This document shows, one piece after another, positions 1 to 9,344 of a DNA stretch of 26,218 nt (positions within the stretch are counted from its first letter, which is position 1; each line of letters opens with the position of its first letter). Location of the stretch: positions 1-26,218 of the forward strand of contig JAAMPI010000772.1 in the NCBI GenBank assembly GCA_013054445.1. Reading direction: 5' to 3'. Below the pieces are notes generated by a model. That model worked only from the letters and a program-made list of their open reading frames with translations. It had not been told where the DNA came from and made no database searches. Position numbers and translations under genes: made by a program. This DNA comes from Cudoniella acicularis. Its lineage: Eukaryota > Ascomycota > Leotiomycetes > Helotiales > Helotiaceae.

Positions 1-176
1 TTAGAGAGGGGGAGGGGGCAAAGGGAAGAAAGGTGAGGTTTTGGAAGACGAAAGGAGGCTGAGATGTAATTTAAATTTTAAACTTGGAAATTATAAAAGA
101 AATTGATAATCGTGCAAGGAGTGATTCCAATTCCAAACCCCCCACCCCTCTCAAAGGTAAATAAACAAGTACATAC
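1..176 (-). other. Intron (and possibly exon 2 start) of the MAPEG-like gene
   Basis: Reading on the minus strand after the donor at 176, the sequence is low-complexity and T/A-rich, with purine runs. There are possible acceptors near 55-60 and further left. I could not fix an acceptor that continues the protein convincingly, so the intron end may lie outside the window. Confidence 0.35.
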
Positions 177-375
177 CATACCGCTCATAAATCCCCACAG
201 GAAGCGCCTGTCGCAGCGTTGCCGTATAAGTACTAGAATAAGGAGCCGTATTGGAGAAGTTCTTTGGTGTGTGTATTAAAAGCAGGAGGACGGCGTAGTA
301 GCGGGGGGCGAGACAGATCGCGTAGTAGAGGGGGATGGCGAAGAGGGAAAGGTTGTTTGTTGTGTTTATTGCCAT
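177..375 (-). CDS. MAPEG-like small membrane protein, first exon only (gene runs off the left edge)
   Basis: This is the 5' exon of a minus-strand gene. It opens with ATG at 375 and encodes 66 residues plus one base. The exon ends at a good splice donor (GTATGT, starting at 176). The N-terminus carries a Ser-Leu-Phe-Ala-Ile-Pro motif followed by a hydrophobic segment. Later comes a Leu-Arg-Gln-x-Leu-Pro...Glu-Arg-Tyr stretch that resembles the region just before the conserved Glu-Arg of fungal MAPEG-type proteins (membrane-associated eicosanoid/glutathione metabolism family). The base left over at the donor (G) would start the next codon, which fits a Glu there. The rest of the domain, including most catalytic residues, is not in the window, so family membership rests on memory of the N-terminal pattern. 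It could be another small multi-pass membrane protein. Confidence 0.5.
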
Positions 376-1426
376 TTTTGAGGTTTTGGTGGTGAAAGGG
401 GGGAGGTGTGATGGGGATGAGGATGAGGGTCAGAGTGAGACGGTGGTGGTGGGGGTTTTTGGCGGGGTGTGAGAGGCTGATTGCGAGGGGGGGGGTTTTT
501 TTTTTTTTGGCGTACTGAATTGATTGCGCCTTAAGGATTAGAAAGGCTATCTCGTTATCTCTTCATGTTTTTCTTGAGAAGACATCGTCGTCGTCGCGTC
601 ACATCGGCAGTTTTGGCTTTCAAAAAACGTTTCAAATGAGAGGTTCAAAGCGGCGCAGTTCAGCAGCTTGCGCTCGGATGAATTTTGGCCCGGTTATTTA
701 AAGGAAAACCCCCTGAATTAATCAGCGAAATAATTTAAACTCCTTTTTTAAAAAAAAAAAATTGTTTTCTGTTTAATAGAAAGCAAGGCGGTCGGTGGGC
801 TCCTGCTCTCTTCCCTGTTTCTTACTTACCTATGCACTGGCTTACATCTTCTCTTTTTTTGTCGCTCTTTCTCTCAGCTCCCCTTTCTTTGCTTGTCCTA
901 GTACTCGGTTCCAGTGCGCGCTGAGTTTTGTTTTGTTTATTCTTTGAATCTTTAGGTAGTTTCATTCTTGCTACACTTATATCCTCCTCTTTTTATCTTT
1001 TTGGCTCCCGAAGCCTCTCTTTCCTAATTTATTTTTCATGCTATTCGATTGCTTTAATTTTGAACAAAATTTATATTTACTATTTTTCAATATTTATCTA
1101 TCTATCAAATTGTTTACAATCCGGTCTCGCCGACGTATAGCCTCATTTCAGGTTTGTGGGGTAGGCGCAGTGAGATGCATCCCCGCAGCATTCACGGGTT
1201 TTATTGGAGACGCACTCACCGAAAGAGCATTGATGGTTCCACATGCATATTCTAAGCCTCGCTATGATCAGGCATCATTACAGGCTTCCTTTCTCCTCTA
1301 CTCCCTCGTTCCAAGAAATAATTCTTTTTTTTCTCCTCTCTTATCCATAACATTTGTCTAAATCAACTCCATGAGCTGTGCATCGAAAGTAACAATCCTT
1401 CTGATCGAAAAAAGCTGTCGCAAACA
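376..1426. promoter_or_regulatory. Divergent intergenic region, pyrimidine-rich
   Basis: No gene is supported here. The region separates two divergent genes and has features common in fungal promoters: a G/T homopolymer block (about 487-508), an A run (about 747-759) and long CT-rich stretches (about 790-1080 and 1290-1340). The open frames at 928-1361 are low-complexity translations of these CT tracts and show no protein family signal. Confidence 0.6.
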
Positions 1427-3863
1427 ATGTGTTATCAAATTATAGAGCGCTATTCCATCTGCAACTGTCTCTATTATAAGCATCCTATTGATATGTGCGC
1501 GTCATATGGCACGCAAGGACACTATGTACAAGAAAGGACCGTGAAAGTCGGTTACTCGTGCGAGAAGCATATTAGGGGGGAACCTCTGGACTTGAAGCGT
1601 AAGTTCAGCCCCATACTTCTGTGTTGGGGCCCTTTTTGATATAAAGATTGCGAAAAATGCAGGGAAAGGGAAAATTGAGGACTTCGACCGTAGAAGACGA
1701 AGGGAAGAGGTCGAAGGGTGGGGGTCTGAACAGTTATACGACAATCATAATACGGGGCCAGGACCCATGCCAAAAACTGATGTTAAGCCCGTTATTCCCA
1801 TCAAGACAGGACAAAGCGATTTAGCTGTTCCGAGCGGAACTTCGTCTCAGAACTCGGAAGCTACATTTCGATCAGTTCACGATCCAATTGGTAGTGGTGA
1901 GCAAGAGGATATCAATATCAATTATGATTCAGACCACTCCACGAGCGCCAGTCAAATCTGGACCGAAGAAGCGACATCAGCAACTTCTATTTCTACAGCA
2001 CCGGTAATGGAGATCGCCTCTGCTGAGCTCGTCAGTCTTATCGTGAAGCATCAGAGCCTCAAGGATCTTTACGCTCCAACTATCACCTCGCGCGGCCAAG
2101 CCGATGTTCGGGAAGCATTGCGATCAGCGTTAAAAGCATATTCCAAAGCTCTCAAAACTGGCGCAAAAAAACCTCAAGAATACAAAGCAGGAGAGCTGGT
2201 ACGATCTCATGCTCGACGGGTTGCGTACGCTTGTGTTGCCTTTCACGATCCGAGTGCTCCTAGTATCGACTTGAATGGACGGTGGGAAGCGCTCCACAGG
2301 CAAAAGATCCAGGCCGCTTTTCGAGTCGAGGATTTCTTGAACAGTAGCCAGGAAAATCAGATTTCTCATGACCGGAATCCGGAAGATGGTTTGGTGGAAC
2401 TTTCGGATGATAGCGAGGGGGAGGATGCTGGGGATCCTTTGCCTAACTTGGGTAAGGTTAAAGATTACATGACGAGTGGTGAACCGTTCGAGCAGCTGTG
2501 CAGGGATGTTCGAAGTTTAACGATTCAAACGTCTGATCATGGAGGATTAACAGTTCCGACAGCTGAGCTAGAGAGACCTCTTGTTGCTGATAAAGCCGCA
2601 ACTGAAAGGTCTGAATCGTCTCATTACAGCGACGATATCTCCAAGACGGTTGCTCTTTGTGGGGATGTGGCTCCAAGAACTCAGAAAATGTTGACGTCTC
2701 AGCAAGTCTTGTCGACTACGGTTTGTCAAGTGTATCATTTTTCCAAGTCCTGGTTCAGGTCAAAATTCTGGCCCGAACTCAGACCTGAATGTACTCGGCT
2801 GAATTGGATATGTGTGAGTTTCGTTCTGCCGCATTGCCATTTTTTCACTGGTTCTAATAATACCCCTAGGACTGTGGTGTCATGTTATATGAAGACTATG
2901 CGACCTCTAATCCGGAGATAATAGCCAAGCTTTCTCTCTTGGTCAACAAACCAATAACGGCGACGACGAAATCTTCAAATCGTACTAGCAACGTCGATTT
3001 TCAAACCACACGAGTTTCTACCGTTCTGCCTACCAATAATCTCGCTGCTCCATCATCATCAGACGAGGACTCGGTAGGCGAAACTACACATTTGTGTCAA
3101 GTTCTCAGTGGATCATGTTCTATCTGTTCAAAGAGAGTAACCAAGAAATTCTTCGCTATTTGCATCAACACTGGTAGATTTCATAAAACTTTAGGTGAAA
3201 TTGACGTAACGAATGTCCGCCGAGACAGCGAAGCCTTCTGTCAAATCAAGGCGCGATATCTTAAAGTTCGAAGTTTCCGCGCCCGAGCCCGCAGACTATT
3301 CCTCTTACGTGCAAACAGCGTTCACTTCGTCAAAGTGAGTTTCCCATTCAACCTCCAATCCGAGATCACCGATTCTCGCCGCAAGAGCTAATTGACGTTT
3401 TCAGCTCAATGTCGAGGACACCTACCGGGCAGACATCATCGAAAACCCCTCCATCCCACCACACACCGAAGTCCACGCCAAGCGCTACGACTACTCGCCG
3501 CTTGACCTCCCCCTCCCACCCATAACATCCAACTCCTTCCTGCACTACCTCTCCAACCCATCCTGTACATCTCTCACAAGAACGAGTCGCTGGCTTGGCT
3601 GCCTCCCGAAACGCTTGGAAGAGCAACTTTTATCAAAGTGTCGGTCGTGCGAACCTGATACAATTGTCTCGGGTTGGGGAATTCACATTGAGGAGGGTGT
3701 GAATGAGGAAGCTTTGGCGATTCTGGCTTTGCTGGTTTTGGGATTGAGTGCGCTGCTTGGGGTGGCGTATTCGGCGAGGACCGGGGGATGTTTCGAGTGG
3801 ATTTACGCTGGCGGGGTATGTGGCAAGTGTGTTGGGGGTTTTGATTACGGTGTTGTATTTTAA
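1427..3863 (+). CDS. Fungal-specific Cys-motif, C-terminal membrane-anchored protein, four exons, frameshifted near the 3' end
   Basis: Exons: 1427-1598, 1663-2813, 2870-3334 and 3405-3863, with introns of 64, 56 and 70 nt (donors GTAAGT, GTGAGT, GTGAGT). All joins keep frame, giving 748 aa as read. Exon 1 carries the N-terminal Cys-rich signature common in hypothetical proteins of Leotiomycetes (Cys at 2, 12, 14 and 24, then Gly-His-x-Val-Gln-Glu and Tyr-x-Cys-x-x-His). The middle is long, polar and Ser-rich. The C-terminal half has the family's Phe-His-Lys-x-Leu-x-Glu-Ile core, a Phe-Leu-His-Tyr-Leu motif, and Gly-Trp-Gly-Ile-His-Ile-Glu-Glu-Gly just before a hydrophobic segment. After the first membrane helix the frame becomes Cys/Gly-rich and stops at 3861-3863. 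One frame over, a second helix ends in Trp-Gln-His-Gly at 3877-3879, as expected for the family. A five-G run at 3783-3787 is the likely lesion site. Function is unknown. The splicing model is sound; whether the last ~30 residues are made is doubtful. Confidence 0.8.
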
Positions 3864-3879
3864 GTGGCAGCATGGGTGA

Positions 3880-4296
3880 ATTGGAGAGATAACGTTTGTG
3901 ACGCCTTTGGGTTGCTAAATAACTGGAAGAATTGAAAAATAATATAGAATAAGTATGGAGTTCGGAAGGCTGGACTGGAAGAAGGTAGACGCGGGAGGAA
4001 GAACAAGCAAGGGAAATATTTCCCCGAAAGCAACGAAAAGGGGCTGCGCAAGCGAGGGCATGCACACGCGGAGTAAGCAGGGGAACTGGAATCGAAGGAA
4101 AGTGCCAAATAAGGAAGTGATAACCAAAGGTAAGAAATTCTCTCGATACCGACAAGCTGCGAACATGCCTCCCTCATGCTCGAAAAGAGTTGTTATACTT
4201 TCTGGCGGGTACTAAACCGATGATATCATTAGGTAGAAGCCATTTCCTGACCTTGCAACTCCGTCTCCCACCTTCTCAGATTCACAGCCCTTCCGA
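3880..4296. other. Convergent 3' flank, no gene seen
   Basis: This lies between the ends of two convergent genes. Several open frames cross it on both strands (for example the minus frame ending at 3574 and the plus frame 3955-4215). They overlap one another and the 3' exon of the upstream gene, and they show no recognisable domain. I call nothing here. Confidence 0.6.
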
Positions 4297-5579
4297 CTAT
4301 GTATATCTATACACGTAAGTATCACTACTAATAGCATTAACCGCCGCCAAATTCCCCTGCCTCTGCACACTAGCCGCCATCTCCGCCATCCTCAAACTCT
4401 GACTCGTAGCCCTCGCGATCCTATCCAACGCCATCTGTACTGGCGCCCCCGGCAAAACATTCCTCGGAATATCACCTCTCTGTCTCCAGATATTCAACTG
4501 GTAAAATCTCAACATGCGGTTTAAATCATTGCACGCTTTGCTCGGATCAGCTAGTGCTTCCAGGGCGGTTAAATCGATGAAGCCGCGGATAGTGATGCAT
4601 GGCATGGGACCTGAAGGGGTGCTGAAATTGTTTCCTCCGGAGAGAAGGTTGGCGAATGAGCCGAGGCCGGAGCGGGATGAGGAGTTGTTGTTTTGACCGG
4701 GACGAAGGGGTCGTTGTAGGAGTGTGTGGTCTATGGCGAACATTTCGAAGGCAGATTTTAGTGCTGCGTCGCCGGTAGATTCTTTGTTGCTGTGAGCGTT
4801 TGTGTAAGCATTTTTCCCTGGAAATAGTCAGTGATTATTTTCTTGGAGTAGATCAATCGGTTCAGAAAGAATATTTCGTCCCAACCCAATCGTCAAATAA
4901 ACCTTAGACTGGAATTATATCCATAATTCATTTTCATAGCAAAATTAGATGACAGACTCAAATAGTATTATATTAAAACTTGCTGTGACCTACATATATT
5001 GTGTTGTAATAAACTCCCCTGGGCATCTTCAAATGCTGAGAAGCTCTCCGGTGTCAAATATCCAGAACGAGAAGAATCCAAAAAGCCGAAGACTTCTTGC
5101 ATGAATCCGACATAACAATGACTCGGGGTCCAATCCGGATTAAAAAATGCCATCCACCCACTTTGCACCTGTTGATAAATCTGGGGTTGATTTGGCTGCT
5201 GGGGGTTTTGAAACTGTTGGTACTGAGTAGGTGCTGATTGGACTTGATATTGCTGTCGTTGTTGAGGTTGCTGATGTTGCTGCTGCGGCTGAACATAATT
5301 TGTTTGAGGCGGTGGTTGTTGCTGTTGCTGGCTCACAGGCGCACCATAAGGATTTCCTACATTTGAAGACTGCGTCGTCGCTGCACCTGGAGCCACTCCA
5401 CCATTCAACCCACTCGATCTATGAATCGTCGTTGGATGCTGCGCTGTATGATTCCCAGCTACTTGACCCAAAACAACACAATTCGCGCAGGAATTATAGC
5501 CCTGACAGACCTGGCACTGAATCCTGGCCTTCCTGGATGGAATTACTTCATTGCAGCTACTGCACGAGTACTCCGACAT
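4297..5579 (-). CDS. ZZ-type zinc-finger protein with Gln-rich linker and an EF-hand-like region
   Basis: Two exons: 5579-4994 and 4817-4297, with a 175-nt intron (donor GTAGGT, acceptor TTTCCAG). The phase-1 junction makes a Trp codon, and the product is 368 aa. Residues 6-48 hold a complete ZZ zinc-finger ligand set: Cys6, Cys9, Cys22, Cys25, Cys31, Cys34, His44, His48. A Gln/Pro-rich low-complexity linker follows (about residues 80-140), encoded by CAA/CAG runs. Next come a Trp-Met-Ala-Phe-Phe segment and a Phe-Leu-Asp-x-Ser-Arg-Ser-Gly-Tyr-Leu stretch that looks like a degenerate EF-hand loop. The second exon holds a conserved Pro-Met-Pro-Cys-Ile-Thr...Gly-Phe-Ile-Asp segment and a helical C-terminus. 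ZZ fingers bind protein termini or histone tails in other proteins; the target here is unknown. The start is the only ATG that precedes the ZZ ligands. Confidence 0.85.
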
Positions 5580-6264
5580 AATGGCGATCTCTTCTCAAAT
5601 CGTGTGTAAAAATGATAAGGGTGAGATGAGAAGAATGCAAGCCCGCCGACGTTTTTGTCGGGTTTTAAAAGCTGTCGTGTCACGGCGTCTCATCTTTCAG
5701 CTGAGGCTCGGGTGGCGTTTACTGGTGTTTGGAAGGCCCGCTTTAGGCATTGAAGATACCAACAGGGCCAGGCATGGCTGCATTAAGCCTACAGAAAAAG
5801 CAACTCGGGGCATGAATTATGCATCGTTCACAGATTGCTGTTTTTTGGTGTCGAAATACTTATCTTTCGTCGCTTCTTCTGGGGGCAGCCCACAACTTTA
5901 AATTTCATAATCGCGCAAACGTTTTAAATGATGAAAACGTTAACCAATACATTAAGGTATCTGAAGAATCCCGTAATAATCGGATTATCGCTAGAAGTTT
6001 GTGGATTTTTTAGTTCGCGAAAAGAGACTCGGGAGGGGAATGAGAGTGAGGTTTCCGCGTTCAAGTAGGTTCAATTCGAGAATCTAACCAGCATATTCTT
6101 TCCATACTTTCAATTCACGAGTTTCATCTCCACATTAAAATTATGCCATTTACAAACATCTGACCCGAAAATTCAGTTGTATCCATACCACCAAACGAAA
6201 TTTCACTTTCGCACTTTCGTTCCAAGAGAACAAACGAAATCAGATACCACCCAGCCATTACACC
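5580..6264. other. Intergenic: 5' flank of the ZZ gene and 3' flank of the surface-protein gene
   Basis: No gene is supported. The right part becomes AT-rich (5880-6180). A short perfect hairpin (CCGAC / GTCGG around a 6-nt loop, 5646-5661) is followed by a T-rich stretch; with no transcript context I assign it no role. Short open frames here lack any family pattern. Confidence 0.55.
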
Positions 6265-7807
6265 TCACTGTCTCCCATTCAACGGCATTTCTTGCGCTCC
6301 ATGGGGATGCTCAGGATCGAACGCCGTATACTGTGATTGCGGCATCTCATACGTATTTGGTGGCGGAGGTCCTCCCCCACCTGGCATCTCATTCACCGAC
6401 TGGTGAGGCCCATAAACCGGCAGCTGAGGCTCATGCTCAGGTAAGTATTCATTCACAGGAGATAGGATTCGAGGACTCATAGGCCTCTCTTCATATTCCT
6501 GTGGCGGCGGACTCTGAATAGGTGACACTCCTCCAAAGGAAGCTTCTCCAGTGTCTGTTGAAGGAGAATTGTAGCTTCTGTATTTCTGAGATACCTGGGG
6601 TGACAACTGCCCCTTTTGAGTTGAGCTGAAAGGAACCGCCTTTCTCGAGGAGGAAACGAGAGGCTTGGTTGAATCCACGGGCACAGAGGCGTCACCGGGT
6701 AATTCTTGCTTTCCCTGTCCGTAGTACGCGGATGGTTTCATTTGAGCTAAAACTGGATAATCAAGGTCCATGGCTGCAGCCATGGGTTCTGTGTTGGCGC
6801 TGGCTGACTGTCGGCTCTTGCGTGATTTGCGGTTGAGGAAGATAAGGGCAAAGGCAAGTGAACCGAGGAGCGCTATTGCTGCAATGACACCGATTGCGAT
6901 TCCAGCTTTTGCCCCCGCAGAAAGTGTTGACGAAGGCGTGTCGGTTGCATCAACATACCTAGTCGCTGTCCCACTCGCCATCCCAATCTCTGTCGAGCTG
7001 CACACATGTTAGAAAATTGCAACTGTCAAAGTAGGAATGTGAGTCTTTACGTTGAATTTGTAGTCGGGGTAACAACTGCAGGCTCATTGATAGATGTTGT
7101 CGAACTGTACACATCACTATCTACATGTTAGAAAATTGCAACTGTCAAAGTGAGAATGTGAGTCGTTACATTGAATTTGTAAACGGGGAAGCACTGGCAA
7201 GAAGAGATGTCGAACTGTTGATGTCTTAAAAATTTACTATTTCCAAAGTAAGAATGTGAGTCCTTACGTTGATACTTGTGGACTACTGCATATCCCATTT
7301 GTAGAATCGGTGCAAGTTTGTCCACTTGCACAACACTATGTTCACATATTAGCCCTGAACGTCTTCAATTAGATCTACAAAGGGAGCACGAACAGAGGGG
7401 CCACAACAAGTCGTTCCAGTCGCGCAGCACTTCCCTGGCGTATACCCGATGCAACAGTTGTAACCAGTGAAACAACATGTATTGTGGTAGCAGCACTGTT
7501 GTCCCGCGCTGCAACAAGAAGCGGGATTGCTATATGGAGCATTGCAAGTCACCTGATTCGCTGCGCAAGTATCATTCGTCGCCAGCAATACACCCTCTGA
7601 CCTCCGTGTAGCAGATGTGATCCCTTCTTGTCCACGCAATGCTCTGATTTCTGCTTGGAAATCATTCGAGAAACTCTTCGTTTCGCTGGTGTCGGTGTCC
7701 GGGACCTCGACTGGAAGCATCCTTGCTTGAGGTGATTGACCAAATGAGTTGACGAATGGTAGAATGCCCAAAGCCGTCGCTCTTGTAATTATTCGATGCA
7801 AGATCAT
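6265..7807 (-). CDS. Cys-rich, Ser/Thr-linked single-pass cell-surface protein with Pro-rich cytoplasmic tail, five exons
   Basis: Exons: 7807-7379, 7335-7268, 7214-7170, 7104-7051 and 6997-6265, giving 442 aa with every join in frame. The N-terminus has a hydrophobic signal-peptide-like stretch. Residues about 80-160 form a Cys-rich ectodomain with many Cys-Cys pairs (Cys-Cys-x-Ala-Gly-Gln-Gln-Cys-Cys style), continued in exon 2 by Cys-Cys-Ala-Ser-Gly-Gln-Thr-Cys. Exons 3-4 encode a Ser/Thr-rich stalk. Exon 5 opens with more Ser/Thr, then a clear transmembrane helix (Gly-Ile-Ala-Ile-Gly-Val-Ile-Ala-Ala-Ile) and a basic stop-transfer stretch. A ~170-residue tail rich in Pro, Ser and Tyr follows. 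The layout resembles fungal wall-sensor or adhesion-type surface proteins; no named family is assigned. Intron 1 is only 43 nt; an alternative donor at 7393 (GTTCGT) also keeps frame and would remove five residues. Introns 2-4 all split codons after the second base. Confidence 0.75.
6998..7267 (-). repeat. Tandem intron-exon repeat units inside the surface-protein gene
   Basis: Three consecutive units each consist of an intron plus a short exon. The two lower-coordinate units, starting near 7004 and 7123 and about 119 bp apart, are nearly identical over the intron. They share an ACATGTTAGAAAATTGCAAC core (plus-strand sense) and the following GTCAAAGT...AATGTGAGTC block. The third, near 7221, is diverged but keeps AAAGTAAGAATGTGAGTC. 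The attached exons both begin T-TCG-ACA and end ACAAATTCA, encoding Ser-Thr-rich stalk. Confidence 0.85.
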
Positions 7808-8756
7808 TGTTTTTCAATAGGTCGAAGACGAGATGTAGTAGAGCACCCTAGAAAATCCCAGACAACGGCCGGGTTATAAGGAACTGATGCCATGACTTGA
7901 AAATTTGGGACGCTGCCGACGGGATATCCACATCAGGCGAGCGTCCTATATTGAAAAGAAAATCTAAGAAATGGCTTGCAAACTCTACAATGGCCATTCG
8001 CGAGGATTATCGGGAGATCATCGACAGGCAACTTGTCAGTATACAAGCGTGTGATGCGTTCCTTTCTGGACTCGTTTGCGCATGTGGCAGGGAGATAAAT
8101 GGGTCGATAATTGGTGTCAAGAAATATCGTTGTGGCAACAGAGAGTGGCCTGAGTTTCAATTATTCTCAATTGGTGATGTTTAAGGCTGTAGAAAGAGGC
8201 GTTCGCGGGTTGGGAATGGTGTCAATATTGTGGCGTTCTTTAGCGACAACGAATCCCAAGAGCTCTTTGCCTTTCTCTACGATATCTGAAGCAAGTATTA
8301 ATTGAATATTATTTTTGATTACACCAAGAGGCCCGAATAAATTTACTTCAACTTGAAGATAATAAGAAAATAAAGGGTTTTTACTGATGTTATTTAGGCC
8401 CATCATCGCTAAAGATGTGCTGCTAGCCTGCGGCAGTGCGATGCTTGGGTTTGACGTCTACGTTATACTTTGAAAAGTGTGTTTTTCCGTGTTTAAAATA
8501 ACAAGGTTTGTAGCTTGGAGTTTTCTAGCCTTCTTAAAAGCGGCATAGCACTTTTACAGCCACACCCATCACATCAATTTATTAAACTATCAACCAATTA
8601 TTTTCAGGTGACAAATGTCATTCAGCAAGTTTCATATTAGAATATCTTCAGTGCCTGATTTCAAGACTTTTAAATGTTGTTCTGATAGTGAAATTTTGAA
8701 GTGAAGTGACACCTCAGATTGACTACGCCACTGTGGCTTTGGGTTGACCGAGGTTA
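7808..8756. other. Intergenic, AT-rich, no gene seen
   Basis: This is the 5' flank of the surface-protein gene followed by AT-rich sequence. Open frames on both strands (for example plus 7897-8184 from a TTG, and minus 8406-8167) have no domain signal, lack good start or splice context, and are not called. Confidence 0.55.
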
Positions 8757-9011
8757 CCGTATAGATTAACGAGAGTCGGTTTACCCGAAGCTTAAGCTTC
8801 CAGAAGATATACAGGGTGAAAAGATTATTAGGGTAATTGTCTTTCTAAATAACTTTAAATCTGTGAATAATTCAGTAGTATAGTTACCTAAATAGTAAGC
8901 CTAAAGATGTCCGATGGTATACTACTTTTCTCTGTATCCACGAGTCGAGAACGAAAGCTTTTATCCTCAGTATTGTGTATAGCGTAAACCGACTCTCGTT
9001 AATCTCTACGG
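8757..9011. mobile_element. Non-autonomous inverted-repeat element (MITE-like), 255 bp
   Basis: A 28-bp terminal inverted repeat lies at 8757-8784 and 8984-9011, matching at 27 of 28 positions. It starts CCGTA, then T or G, then AGATTAACGAGAGTCGGTTTAC. The interior has no coding potential and is AT-rich. It contains a 14-bp perfect palindrome just inside the left end (GAAGCTTAAGCTTC, 8787-8800). The left flank is TA (8755-8756); the right flank is CA (9012-9013), one change from TA, so a degenerate TA target duplication as in Tc1/mariner/pogo elements is possible but not shown. No transposase is present, so movement would need one from elsewhere. Confidence 0.75.
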
Positions 9012-9344
9012 CATGACTAAAAATTGGTGCGAGCGTATTAAAAAACTGCGCCAAAAACTATACTCAATGTAACTTTCTGTGATATCCCACTGTACCAGCA
9101 CGCCAATTGTAGAATCTCCCCACTCCTGCATTTTCCATGATCTGCACCTAGACATAAATGCCGTGTTCAGAAATTAGTGCTTATGTAGGACTGTATTGTT
9201 AGCCGGTGAAAAACGAAACCTATAAGCGAAACCTAAACCTAATTGCTTACACGAAGTTTACAAGTTTACAACATCTCCAGGTAAGAAGGCTAAAAAGTAC
9301 TTCGTAGTGATTGACGTACCTTTTACCCAAAACGTAATCTTACG
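9012..9344. other. Intergenic between the MITE-like element and the oxygenase relic
   Basis: No gene seen. There are short A/C-rich direct repeats (CGAAACCT near 9214 and 9228; AAGTTTACA near 9254 and 9262) and nothing with family signal. Confidence 0.5.

Noticed and set aside
1038..1361. Open frame of 107 codons on the plus strand
   Set aside because: It is low complexity from CT-rich promoter sequence, with no domain and no splice link to the gene that follows.
3574..4155. Long minus-strand open frame (193 codons)
   Set aside because: It overlaps the well-supported last exon of the plus-strand gene and is Pro/His/Ser-rich in the way antisense reading of coding DNA often is.
5646..5661. 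Hairpin followed by T-rich sequence, resembling a bacterial terminator
   Set aside because: The stem is only five base pairs, and factor-independent terminators of this type are not used by fungal RNA polymerase II.
7897..8184. Plus-strand open frame downstream of the surface-protein promoter
   Set aside because: It opens from TTG, has no recognised motif, and overlaps an equally open antisense frame.
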